The notes beneath the pieces were generated by a model that was not told where the DNA came from, searched no databases, and saw nothing but the letters and a program-made list of their open reading frames with translations. Below are positions 1 to 6,843 of a DNA stretch of 7,796 nucleotides, piece by piece; the stretch's first letter is position 1; every line of letters begins with the position of its first letter. A program made the position numbers and the translations under genes. The stretch is from the NCBI GenBank assembly GCA_017444165.1, contig JAFSXH010000066.1:1-7796 (forward strand), in the 5' to 3' direction. Origin of the DNA: a bacterium (GTDB lineage: Bacteria > Vulcanimicrobiota > Xenobia > Xenobiales > Xenobiaceae).

Positions 1-1641
1 AAAGAGGGGGCGGCCGTTGCTCACAATCAGGATGAACTCTTCCAGCTCTACTTTAATTACGACAATGGGCGCAATCCTTTTCTGATCCTAAATGGGGTCT
101 GTCTTATGTTCTTAGCCGTTATGACGGTTATGGGGATATGCACATACTTTCAGCGTTATTTGACGGATCAATGCGGTCAGTTAGCTATAAGAGATTTTCG
201 CAACAGTGTATTCTTTGCTCTCCAAAGATTGCCGATAGGTTTTTTCGATAAGATGCGCTCCGGTGAGGTTATGTCGAGATCGACAACTGATGTCATAACC
301 GCTTCTGGAGTCTTCAGCTTGCTCTCAGAATTTATGAAAAATTTCTTGATCATAGCTGGTTGTTTTATCTGGATGTTTTGGCGCGATTGGCAGATGACCT
401 TAGTCGTTTTGCTCATATCTCCGTTGGTGGCCATAGCTATAGGCAATTTTGGTAAGCGCATAGGAGCCAAGACGAGCAAGTTACAGGCCCGTTTGGCTGA
501 TCTCTCCGCTTTGCAATTTGAGAATGTTTCGGCCATTAAGGTTGTTAAGGCCAACAATCGCGAGGATTACGAATCTAAACGCTTTCTAGATCGCAACGAA
601 GATAATTATGATGCTCAAATGAAGGTTGTGCAGGTGCAGGCCATGCAATCGCCCGTTATAGAGTTGATGGGCATAATTGGCATCGTTATCATAGTTTGGT
701 TCGGAGCTACGCGCATTATGCAGGGGCAGGTCAGTTTCTCTCAGATGACTGAATACTGGACGCTCATGGCTATGACGAGCCATCCCTTGCAAGTTATCGC
801 CACCTTTTACGGCAGTTGTCAAAATTCTGCTGCCGCCGCTGCCCGTGCTTTTGAGATTATCGATACCAGACCAGAGACGGCCGATAGTGGCAAAGAGGAA
901 TTTACCAAAGTTCAAGGGCAGATCGATTTTACAGATGTCTGTTTTGCCTATGAAAAAGATAAGCCAGTATTAAATGGAGTAAACTTACATGTGAACGCTG
1001 GCGAATCGGTGGCCATTGTCGGTACTAATGGATCAGGAAAGTCTACTTTAGTCAACATGTTAGAAGGTTTTTATCGTCCTGATTCTGGCTCTATTAAGAT
1101 TGATGGTGTGGATCTGAAAGATGTTAGTTTGCAATCTTTGCGTTCACAGGTAGGTATCGTCTTCCAAGAGTCAGTTCTGTTTAGGGACAGCATTTATGAG
1201 AATGTGCGCTATGGCAATTTAGATGCTGAGGATGCTGAGATAAAGAGAGCCCTCACTATGTCTGGAGCAGATGAATTTATTGCCAAGTTCCCCGATGGTT
1301 TGGAGACTAATGACGGTGAGAGAGGCTCGGCTCTTTCAGGCGGTCAGAGGCAACGTTTGGCTGTGGCTAGAGCGTTAGTTCATGATCCTAAGATTTTGAT
1401 ACTAGATGAGTATACTTCGGGTCTCGATGCTGAGGCGGAGAGCAACTTGACTGAAGTTATAGATAAGGTCATGCACGGACGCACCTGTCTTGTAATTGCC
1501 CATCGTTTGGCAACGATCCGTCATGCTAATAGGATCGTAGTTATGAACGCTGGCAAAGTTGCCGAAGAGGGAACTCATGAAGAGCTCATGGGCAGAGATA
1601 GCTTGTATCGCAAACTCTTTGAGAGTCAAGATCTGGGGTAA
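1..1641 (+). CDS. ABC exporter, fused permease-ATPase (MsbA/BmrA type), 5'-truncated
   Basis: The reading frame is open from the first base, so the gene begins before the window; 546 residues are visible and the native start is missing. An internal ATG at 106 lies within a hydrophobic segment and is not a credible start. Numbering from the first visible codon, membrane segments lie near 27-50, 113-127, 132-150, 219-236 and 248-271; TM1 is probably outside the window. The GEVMSRSTTDV stretch is typical of the first cytoplasmic loop of ABCB-like exporters. The nucleotide-binding domain is complete: A-loop Y317, Walker A GTNGSGKST (341-349), Q-loop Q389, signature LSGGQ (445-449), Walker B ILILDE (465-470), D-loop SGLD and H-loop H501. 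Such half-transporters dimerise in the inner membrane and use ATP to export lipids, drugs or peptides. The substrate here is not readable. It heads a run of same-strand genes, 57 bases ahead of the HD-GYP gene. Confidence 0.95.
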   Translation, partial: KEGAAVAHNQDELFQLYFNYDNGRNPFLILNGVCLMFLAVMTVMGICTYFQRYLTDQCGQLAIRDFRNSVFFALQRLPIGFFDKMRSGEVMSRSTTDVITASGVFSLLSEFMKNFLIIAGCFIWMFWRDWQMTLVVLLISPLVAIAIGNFGKRIGAKTSKLQARLADLSALQFENVSAIKVVKANNREDYESKRFLDRNEDNYDAQMKVVQVQAMQSPVIELMGIIGIVIIVWFGATRIMQGQVSFSQMTEYWTLMAMTSHPLQVIATFYGSCQNSAAAAARAFEIIDTRPETADSGKEEFTKVQGQIDFTDVCFAYEKDKPVLNGVNLHVNAGESVAIVGTNGSGKSTLVNMLEGFYRPDSGSIKIDGVDLKDVSLQSLRSQVGIVFQESVLFRDSIYENVRYGNLDAEDAEIKRALTMSGADEFIAKFPDGLETNDGERGSALSGGQRQRLAVARALVHDPKILILDEYTSGLDAEAESNLTEVIDKVMHGRTCLVIAHRLATIRHANRIVVMNAGKVAEEGTHEELMGRDSLYRKLFESQDLG

Positions 1642-1703
1642 AGGTTTGATTTACTAGGTTTTTATCTTTTCTAAGAGAATGCGGCGGACAGTATTTTCGT
1701 GGC

Positions 1704-1707
1704 GAGG
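1704..1707 (+). promoter_or_regulatory. Ribosome binding site (GAGG) supporting the ATG start at 1717
   Basis: GAGG lies 9 bases before ATG 1717, a usual Shine-Dalgarno distance. The longer-frame GTG at 1699 lies upstream of this site and has only a GGCGGA-like stretch before it, so the site favours the shorter protein. Confidence 0.5.
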
Positions 1708-1716
1708 ATTGTGGAT

Positions 1717-2958
1717 ATGGACTCATTGCTATTTTTAGGTGCGGCATCGGGTTTCGTAGCTATGTTTGGAGAACCAAATATTTATCAAATAGCCTCTGGT
1801 GCTATAGGCGGCGTAATTGTTGCTACTGGAATTAGTGCTTTGATTTCGGCTATGTCTGATCGCATGAGCGGTCCTAGAGTGGTTGCTCCTAGTGGTCCAG
1901 AGACTTTAGATACCAATCGCTGGGAATCTTTGCCCGCTTTAATTGGTAAACTGACAGAGGTCAATGATCCTAACCAAGTTTTTAAAGTTATACTCGAATC
2001 CACGATGGAGCACTTGGAGTGTGAATATTGTGCTTTGCTCATTCTGCGCGACAACCAGTACCAGTATGAAGCAGGTATAGGCTTATGTGAGGAGAGTCGC
2101 CAAGCCTTTAAATTGAACGCTTCTGATGGTTTGGTCGATTTTATGCGCACGAAGGGCCAGTCGGTTGTTCTTAAACGTGGAGATCGTCAACTTAACAATT
2201 TTAAATTTTTGCGCGAGCCGATCAGTGAGATTATTATTTCACCTATGCGTACTGGTGATAATATCTTTGCCCTTTTATTTGTGGCCAATAAGTCCAATAT
2301 GGGCAAGTTCAGCCGCACTGATTTTGATATGCTCTCTATGATCTCTATGCCATTTGCTTTGGCTTTATATCAGGCTATTACTTTTAAGAGGGCTCAGAGT
2401 AGCGTTGTCAGCAGTATTGTGGAGATCATCACTCATAATGAAAATGTTACTCCTTACATAGAAGGTCACTCTGAGAGAGTTGCAGAGATGTCAGTGGCTA
2501 TAGGACGGGAGTTGCGTATGAGTGCTACAGAATTGACAGATCTGCGCAATGCCGCTCTCCTGCATGATTTGGGCAAATTTACTCTGCCTTTGGGACTTCG
2601 TTTGCAAGAAGTTCTGCCTGATGGTGGACCAGAGCGTGAACTTTTAGTTTTACAGGATAAGACGGCTGTCTCTTGGCTCAAGCCTTTGGGCTTTGTGGAA
2701 AAGTCTTTGCCTTTAATTTTAAATCATCATGAACGTTATGATGGTTCAGGTTATCCCAACGGTGTGCGTGGTCCAGCCATTCCCATAGGAGCTATGGTTA
2801 TTGCAGTGGCTGAGACTTTCGATATTTTAACCCATGATCGTCCTGATCATCCTGCACGTCCTGCTAAAGATGTGAAGTCTCTGATCCTATCGCTCTCTGG
2901 ATCTAAGTTTGCTCCTCAAGTGATTCGCGCCTTCAAAGCGGTTATGGAAGATGCTTAA
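1717..2958 (+). CDS. Membrane-anchored GAF-HD-GYP protein, putative c-di-GMP phosphodiesterase with altered metal site
   Basis: I prefer the ATG at 1717 (413 residues) because GAGG at 1704-1707 lies 9 bases upstream; GTG at 1699 or 1711 are alternatives. Domain order: two short glycine-rich hydrophobic segments (about 2-18 and 22-46), a GAF sensor domain (about 68-218), then an HD-GYP domain (about 232-410). Recognised HD-GYP motifs are GHSERV (H251), LLHDLGK (H283-D284), HHERYDGSGYP (H337, H338; GYP at 345-347) and the following G-x-AIP. HD-GYP enzymes hydrolyse c-di-GMP to pGpG or GMP at a two- or three-metal centre. Two usual positions differ: the His of the HPxxG motif aligns with D314 (QDKTAV), and the Asp of the usual VAD-x-FDAL motif is Glu (AVAETFDIL, E366). 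The late FDP motif reads FAP. Activity is therefore uncertain; it may be a variant enzyme or a c-di-GMP sensor. The fold assignment is firm. Confidence 0.9.
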   Translation: MDSLLFLGAASGFVAMFGEPNIYQIASGAIGGVIVATGISALISAMSDRMSGPRVVAPSGPETLDTNRWESLPALIGKLTEVNDPNQVFKVILESTMEHLECEYCALLILRDNQYQYEAGIGLCEESRQAFKLNASDGLVDFMRTKGQSVVLKRGDRQLNNFKFLREPISEIIISPMRTGDNIFALLFVANKSNMGKFSRTDFDMLSMISMPFALALYQAITFKRAQSSVVSSIVEIITHNENVTPYIEGHSERVAEMSVAIGRELRMSATELTDLRNAALLHDLGKFTLPLGLRLQEVLPDGGPERELLVLQDKTAVSWLKPLGFVEKSLPLILNHHERYDGSGYPNGVRGPAIPIGAMVIAVAETFDILTHDRPDHPARPAKDVKSLILSLSGSKFAPQVIRAFKAVMEDA

Positions 2959-3403
2959 AAAATTACATAGGATCGCTGAGGTTTTGCTCCTCAATTTGGC
3001 TAAAGAGGTTGAAGGTTCCAGGGTCCTGCGTCTTCCTGAGCATGAACCACATCAGGGCAAAGTTATCTTGCCCGATGGTTTTGAACATATAAAAGATCCT
3101 GGGCGTGCCTATTTAGTTTGGCCCCTCTGGGAAGGGACATTGCAGGAACGCAGTTGTGCGGTGGAGTTTATTCCCGCTGGTCATGATTGTTGTCGCCTGT
3201 GTTTGGAGATACGCTCTTTAGCTGGTATAGAGGTTAATTTAAATAGGAGTATTGTCGATAAGTTGGGGGACTTTGAACGATTTAAAGCTCATGAGCGTTA
3301 TGTGCGTTTAATTTATAAAATTTTCGATCCCGCTCAATTAGAAAATTTATCTTTGCGAGACAGTTTAGAGAATTTATTGAAAATTTTAGAACCTTTGGAG
3401 TAA
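2951..3403 (+). CDS. Unrecognised 150-residue protein, overlapping the HD-GYP gene
   Basis: I do not recognise the family. The ATG at 2951 overlaps the last 8 bases of the HD-GYP gene. The only purine-rich site, GGAAG, directly abuts the ATG, so translation is probably coupled to the upstream gene. The protein begins with a basic amphipathic helix-like stretch (LKKLHRIAEVLLLNLAKEV). A segment rich in Pro, Gly and aromatics follows (about 28-65, including YLVWPLWEG), then probable beta strands (about 68-95). The end is a charged, probably helical half (about 97-150) closing in a Leu/Glu-rich helix. Four cysteines (C69, C80, C81, C84) include a CC-x2-C cluster after a His-Asp pair; whether this binds metal is unknown. 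There is no signal peptide or clear membrane segment, so it is probably cytosolic. I looked for PilZ RxxxR and D/NxSxxG motifs and did not find them. Only 6 bases separate its stop from the TPR gene. Confidence 0.8.
   Translation: MLKKLHRIAEVLLLNLAKEVEGSRVLRLPEHEPHQGKVILPDGFEHIKDPGRAYLVWPLWEGTLQERSCAVEFIPAGHDCCRLCLEIRSLAGIEVNLNRSIVDKLGDFERFKAHERYVRLIYKIFDPAQLENLSLRDSLENLLKILEPLE
3397..3400 (+). promoter_or_regulatory. Ribosome binding site (GGAG) for the TPR gene
   Basis: GGAG, inside the last codons of the preceding gene, lies 9 bases before the GTG at 3410. This supports the GTG start, which also gives a complete signal peptide. Confidence 0.6.
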
Positions 3404-3409
3404 TCGGCA

Positions 3410-4780
3410 GTGAAGTGGCTTGTGAGCATTTTATTTACTTGTCTGTGTTTGCTGGCAGTTGCAGATGGAGGTGTCAGAGCCGATCCCTTCATTGTTTTAG
3501 GAGAGGAAGATAGCACTCAACAGAAGCAAGATTGGGAAGTAAAACAATTATTCCAAGAGGCTCGTTGTTTACATAAACAAGGCTACATAGAGAGAGCTCT
3601 CAATTTGTATAAAAAGGCTTACGATTTAGATCCTGGACGCATAGATGTCCTGCCTTATTTGGGGCTAGCCTTTGCCCAATTAGGTGATTATGAGCAAGCG
3701 ATCAGTGCCTTTGATACTTACCTTGTCAGTGAAAATGATGAATATTTAGTAAGTTTAAATCGCTCCGTCTGTTTGATTAATTTGGGCCGATGGCTTGAAG
3801 CTTTGCAAGCTATAGAAGCGTGTCCTGAGCAATATTGGCAAGATGATTTTCGCTATTATCTTCTCAAAGGTGTTTGTTTGGAATGTTTAGGAAGAGCTGA
3901 CGAGTCTTTGCCATGTCTTGAAAAGGCTTATGAACTGAAGTCGGACAATGTAGAAGTAGTTTTATGGTACGCTTTGATCTTGCGCTCTTTAGATAGATTA
4001 TCAGAGCGTGAAGAAATTTTGCACAAAGCTTTGCTTTTGGAAGATAGAGGAATCCTTAAAGACAATTTAGCTAATGTTTTATTTGCAGAGGGTGAATTTA
4101 CAAAATCTGTGGATTATTTCTCTCAAGCCTACGATTTGGGAATAAAGAGATCTAAATTAAATGAAGCTATTGTTGAAATAAATTTTTTACACGAAAGAGA
4201 TCTTTTGCTGAAGACGGCTGAGATTAACGATAATTTTTTAGATAATCCTCTATCTGATTATCTTTATGCTCTCTGTCTCTATCGTCAGGGTTACTATGCC
4301 GACTCGGAAAGAGTATTTTGTCAAATTTTGGAAAAATTGCCCAACTATAAAGTTACTTCTGTGCTTAATGACAGAGAGGGAAATTTAAACGATAACGATC
4401 TCCAATTATTGAAAGTTTCTGCACAAAGATATTTGGCTTTGAGCCTTTTTAAAAATAAAAAATATTCTCAAGCTACTGAACTATTTGCTAATAATCGTGA
4501 ACTAAATTCATCTGATCCATGGGCGCATTACAACTATTCTCTATCTCTTTATCACAGCGATAAAAAAGAAGAAGCTCTGCAAGAGGCCAAAATTGCCTGC
4601 GAATTAGTCTCAAGCGAAGCAAAAAATTATGAACCTATCTACTACCATTTGGCCCTGATGTACGAAAAAAATAATCAATTTCGTTATGCTGTTCACGCAT
4701 ATAAGCACTGGTTACAGGCGTATCCTGATAATAAAAAAGTGCCTCTAGTGAAAAGGCACTTAAAATCTTTGTCTATTTAA
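3410..4780 (+). CDS. Exported TPR-repeat protein
   Basis: 456 residues from GTG 3410. The N-terminus MKWLVSILFTCLCLLAVADG followed by GVRA reads as a Sec signal peptide: Lys2, a hydrophobic core at about 3-18, and a V-x-A site predicting cleavage after A24. No convincing lipobox is present. The mature protein is built of tetratricopeptide helical hairpins. Recognisable repeats lie near 46-76 (with the classic end ALNLYKKAYDLDP), 80-110, 114-140, 148-178, 183-212, 217-242, 283-310, 338-366, 371-400 and 409-440. A less regular stretch at about 243-280 may be a linker or decayed repeat. TPR superhelices are protein-interaction scaffolds, so this is probably a periplasmic or surface-side adaptor; the partner is unknown. 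It ends a tight plus-strand run, 6 bases after the unknown gene. Its 3' end contains the terminator hairpin of the opposing cyclase gene. No lytic, kinase or protease domain is fused to it. Confidence 0.9.
   Translation: MKWLVSILFTCLCLLAVADGGVRADPFIVLGEEDSTQQKQDWEVKQLFQEARCLHKQGYIERALNLYKKAYDLDPGRIDVLPYLGLAFAQLGDYEQAISAFDTYLVSENDEYLVSLNRSVCLINLGRWLEALQAIEACPEQYWQDDFRYYLLKGVCLECLGRADESLPCLEKAYELKSDNVEVVLWYALILRSLDRLSEREEILHKALLLEDRGILKDNLANVLFAEGEFTKSVDYFSQAYDLGIKRSKLNEAIVEINFLHERDLLLKTAEINDNFLDNPLSDYLYALCLYRQGYYADSERVFCQILEKLPNYKVTSVLNDREGNLNDNDLQLLKVSAQRYLALSLFKNKKYSQATELFANNRELNSSDPWAHYNYSLSLYHSDKKEEALQEAKIACELVSSEAKNYEPIYYHLALMYEKNNQFRYAVHAYKHWLQAYPDNKKVPLVKRHLKSLSI
4732..4761 (-). terminator. 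Rho-independent terminator of the diguanylate cyclase gene
   Basis: AAGTGCCT (4737-4744) and AGGCACTT (4754-4761) form a perfect 8-bp stem with a 9-base loop. Read on the minus strand, the stem is followed at once by TTTTTTAT, the layout of an intrinsic terminator, 31 bases past the cyclase stop. On the plus strand the hairpin is followed by TAAAATCTTTG, a poor U-tract, so it should act mainly for minus-strand transcripts. It lies inside the coding end of the TPR gene (residues about 443-451). Confidence 0.75.
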
Positions 4781-4792
4781 CCTCTGCTTACT

Positions 4793-6661
4793 TTAACGGT
4801 TAGCGGATTCTTCTTTGGCAGCTTTGCGTGAGAGTTCGTTCTCCACATACTCTTTGACTTCTGGAGAGAAGATAGTCGTCTTATTGCGCCCTGTGCGTTT
4901 GGAGTAGTACATCGCAACATCAGAATATTGGATCAAGACAGACTGTTCTTCGGAATGGATAGGATAGGAAGAAATACCAATACTGACCGAAATGCGCAAC
5001 TCTTTGGATTTGCCACCGTCGCGCCAAACTATCTCGGCTGTCTCTAAGGCTTTGTGAATACGGTGGGCGGCTGTCTTTGCACCAGCTGTATCTGAATCGA
5101 CTAAAAGTACGACAAATTCTTCACCGCCATAACGTCCCACTAAATCCAATTCGCGCACTGTATTTTTGATAATAGAGGCCACTTCGCACAGGACATAGTC
5201 ACCACATTGATGGCCATAAATATCATTGACACTCTTGAAGTGATCTATGTCGAGCATTATGAGGCCCAAAGACTTCTTAGTTCGCCTAGCTCTCCTGATC
5301 TCTTCGGAAAACTTCTGGAAGAAGTGACGGCGAATATATAATTTAGTTAAACTATCAGTAACAGCCAACTCGTATAATTGTGCATTATATATGGCCACGG
5401 CCGCCTGGTCTGCTACCTGCATAATGATACTGAGATCTTTGGAATCGAAGACTGCACCATCGTTTTTGTTGGTGATATTCATAACGCCAATGACGTCATC
5501 GTGGACGAGCAGAGGCACACAGAGTATCGATTTCGTGTAAGATACCTCATTTTTGCTGTGCTCAAAGTCGGCGTTACTGTTAGTATCGTTGACGATAGCT
5601 GGAACTTTGCTTTGGGCTACCTGGCCAGCAATACCAGATCCGCGCTTGATCTTCTTGGTAATTATAGTTCCATTGAGGATCTTATTGGCTATATCTTCAG
5701 GAACTCCGTAGGCTACACGCGTCTCTAAATATTCACTGGCACTGTCAAAGAGCATAATAGAACCTTTGGCAGCGTTGGCGGCCTTAGCGGCGTAACTTAA
5801 AATTTGAGTGAGCAAATTGTTGCGATTGTCGATAGCACTCAAAACACGACCAACATCGTATAGTGTACGCAACTTGTGGATCTGGTCGGTGAGATTTTGG
5901 CGCGACTTTTCCAATTTGCGGTAAAGTATAACTGTGCAAAGAGCCTTAGCCGTTTTTGTGGAGAGATGGAGTAAGAAATCATAATCTATATTGCGCGGGA
6001 AGAAACGCTCTAAGCCGACAAAACCAACTACCTCTCTGCGCTCAGGGTTCATTAAGGGAACCCAATAACTCAAGTTTAGCTGAGCCAATCCATACCTCTC
6101 CAATTCACCAGCGTACAGGCGATCTGGAGCATTATTGTTTGTTGTAGTGTTGAAAGGTCGCCCTGCCTTGAGGTTGATCCAAAATATACCCTTATTCATG
6201 GTAAAATGCAGATCGTTGGCTACCTCACCACAACCTATATGGTAGACGCAGGAGAAGACATACTGATCCAAACGCAAGTAGTCACGTTCGTTATTTAATA
6301 TGCTGGCAATATAGTCATTGGCCTCTTGGTTGTGTCCTCTGCCAATAATGTCCTGATCCATATATTGAGAATCATCATCTTCTTGACTGCTTTCAAGGAT
6401 GAACAAAGCCGCTTTGGCTATATTTAGACGACTTGCAATGGAAGTGATAAAGAACTCTCCAACCTGCGTGGGATCAGTGTTGCTAAAGTTGTCTGAAATG
6501 CGCGAGATCAGATCTAGATCGCGATAGAGAGTGCGAATTAGTCGTTCGCTACCTGCAGATTTGTTATCAATGCGAGAAATGATATTGCTATCCATCTCAG
6601 ATGTATTATCACCATCGGTGTTATTACACATAATAGCATTGTCACTCATTTCTATAGACAC
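4793..6661 (-). CDS. GAF-GAF-GGDEF diguanylate cyclase
   Basis: Synthesises c-di-GMP from two GTP, probably in the cytosol since no membrane segment is visible. I favour GTG at 6661 (622 residues) because GGAG at 6672-6675 is 10 bases away; GTG at 6670 would leave only 1 base. Domains: a polar Asp/Asn/Ser-rich start (1-40), a divergent first GAF-like domain (about 45-245), a coiled linker, a second GAF (about 265-430) and GGDEF (about 433-600). The GGDEF domain looks fully active: TDSLTKLY (435-442), DIDHFKSVNDIYGH with metal-site D471, and GGEEF at 512-516. It also has an inhibitory I-site RxxD (R503-D506) five residues before GGEEF, which implies product feedback inhibition. The second GAF has an NK-x5-F-x3-D pattern (N398, K399, F405, D409) resembling cyclic-nucleotide-binding GAFs but common in others. 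A promoter lies just upstream and a terminator just downstream, so it is probably monocistronic. It converges on the TPR gene across 12 bases. Confidence 0.93.
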   Translation of the reverse strand: MSIEMSDNAIMCNNTDGDNTSEMDSNIISRIDNKSAGSERLIRTLYRDLDLISRISDNFSNTDPTQVGEFFITSIASRLNIAKAALFILESSQEDDDSQYMDQDIIGRGHNQEANDYIASILNNERDYLRLDQYVFSCVYHIGCGEVANDLHFTMNKGIFWINLKAGRPFNTTTNNNAPDRLYAGELERYGLAQLNLSYWVPLMNPERREVVGFVGLERFFPRNIDYDFLLHLSTKTAKALCTVILYRKLEKSRQNLTDQIHKLRTLYDVGRVLSAIDNRNNLLTQILSYAAKAANAAKGSIMLFDSASEYLETRVAYGVPEDIANKILNGTIITKKIKRGSGIAGQVAQSKVPAIVNDTNSNADFEHSKNEVSYTKSILCVPLLVHDDVIGVMNITNKNDGAVFDSKDLSIIMQVADQAAVAIYNAQLYELAVTDSLTKLYIRRHFFQKFSEEIRRARRTKKSLGLIMLDIDHFKSVNDIYGHQCGDYVLCEVASIIKNTVRELDLVGRYGGEEFVVLLVDSDTAGAKTAAHRIHKALETAEIVWRDGGKSKELRISVSIGISSYPIHSEEQSVLIQYSDVAMYYSKRTGRNKTTIFSPEVKEYVENELSRKAAKEESANR

Positions 6662-6688
6662 TTGCGACACTCTCCATTTTTTAACGTT

Positions 6689-6718
6689 ATAATAGGTGTT
6701 CGGCCCAGCTTCTGTTAA
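6689..6718 (-). promoter_or_regulatory. Probable sigma-70-type promoter of the diguanylate cyclase gene
   Basis: On the minus strand, TTAACA (6718-6713) and TATTAT (6694-6689) are separated by 18 bases, each close to the -35 and -10 consensus. A transcript starting near 6682 would have a leader of about 20 bases to GTG 6661, containing the GGAG site at 6675-6672. The start at 6670 would leave a leader of only about 12 bases. Confidence 0.55.
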
Positions 6719-6763
6719 TTATTTGCTATACCTGCTCAAAAGTAAATTACAAAAAAATCCTAA

Positions 6764-6804
6764 TTTTTAGTGATGCACAATTCTAAATTGTACACCACTA
6801 AAAA
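6764..6804 (-). repeat. Long intergenic inverted repeat (19-base arms, 3-base loop)
   Basis: Arms TTTTTAGTGATGCACAATT (6764-6782) and AATTGTACACCACTAAAAA (6786-6804) flank a CTA loop. There are two mismatches (6773/6795 and 6776/6792). As plus-strand RNA both are A-C clashes; as minus-strand RNA both become G-U pairs, giving an uninterrupted 19-bp stem. This points to a role in the transcript running out of the MFS gene, for example 3'-end stabilisation or termination, since a T7 run follows on that strand at 6757-6751. However, the stem ends in A residues and TTAGGA intervenes before the T run, so it is not a classic terminator. A protein-binding palindrome upstream of the cyclase promoter is the alternative. 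Confidence 0.7.
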
Positions 6805-6815
6805 CGATCACTAGA

Positions 6816-6835
6816 AGCACAGCATAGCGGAGCGA
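6816..6835. repeat. Period-5 AGCNN repeat, four units
   Basis: AGCAC, AGCAT, AGCGG and AGCGA follow one another without gaps, then a partial AGAGC at 6836-6840. The tract sits between the MFS stop codon and the long inverted repeat and is more GC-rich than the bases around it. It may be part of a dispersed intergenic repeat; one window cannot show this. Confidence 0.45.
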
Positions 6836-6843
6836 AGAGCCAA

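Noticed and set aside
177..557. Minus-strand open frame of 126 codons opposite the ABC exporter
   Set aside because: Shadow of a gene with complete ABC motifs on the plus strand; the translation has no recognisable domain and no convincing ribosome binding site.
1642..1698. Possible promoter or terminator between exporter and HD-GYP gene
   Set aside because: TTGATT at 1645 has no well-spaced -10 box, and no hairpin with a T-run is visible; the genes are more likely co-transcribed.
2951..3403. PilZ c-di-GMP receptor identity for the 150-residue protein
   Set aside because: Tempting from context, but the RxxxR and D/NxSxxG motifs are absent.
4781..4830. Plus-strand terminator after the TPR gene
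   Set aside because: No stem-loop with a following T-run; the hairpin at 4737-4761 has its T-run only on the minus strand.
5378..5728. Plus-strand open frame of 116 codons inside the cyclase gene
   Set aside because: Lies opposite the well-supported second GAF and GGDEF start; no family resemblance.
6805..6843. tRNA or small RNA gene between the MFS and cyclase genes
   Set aside because: No cloverleaf elements and no separate promoter; only the AGCNN tract and hairpin are seen.
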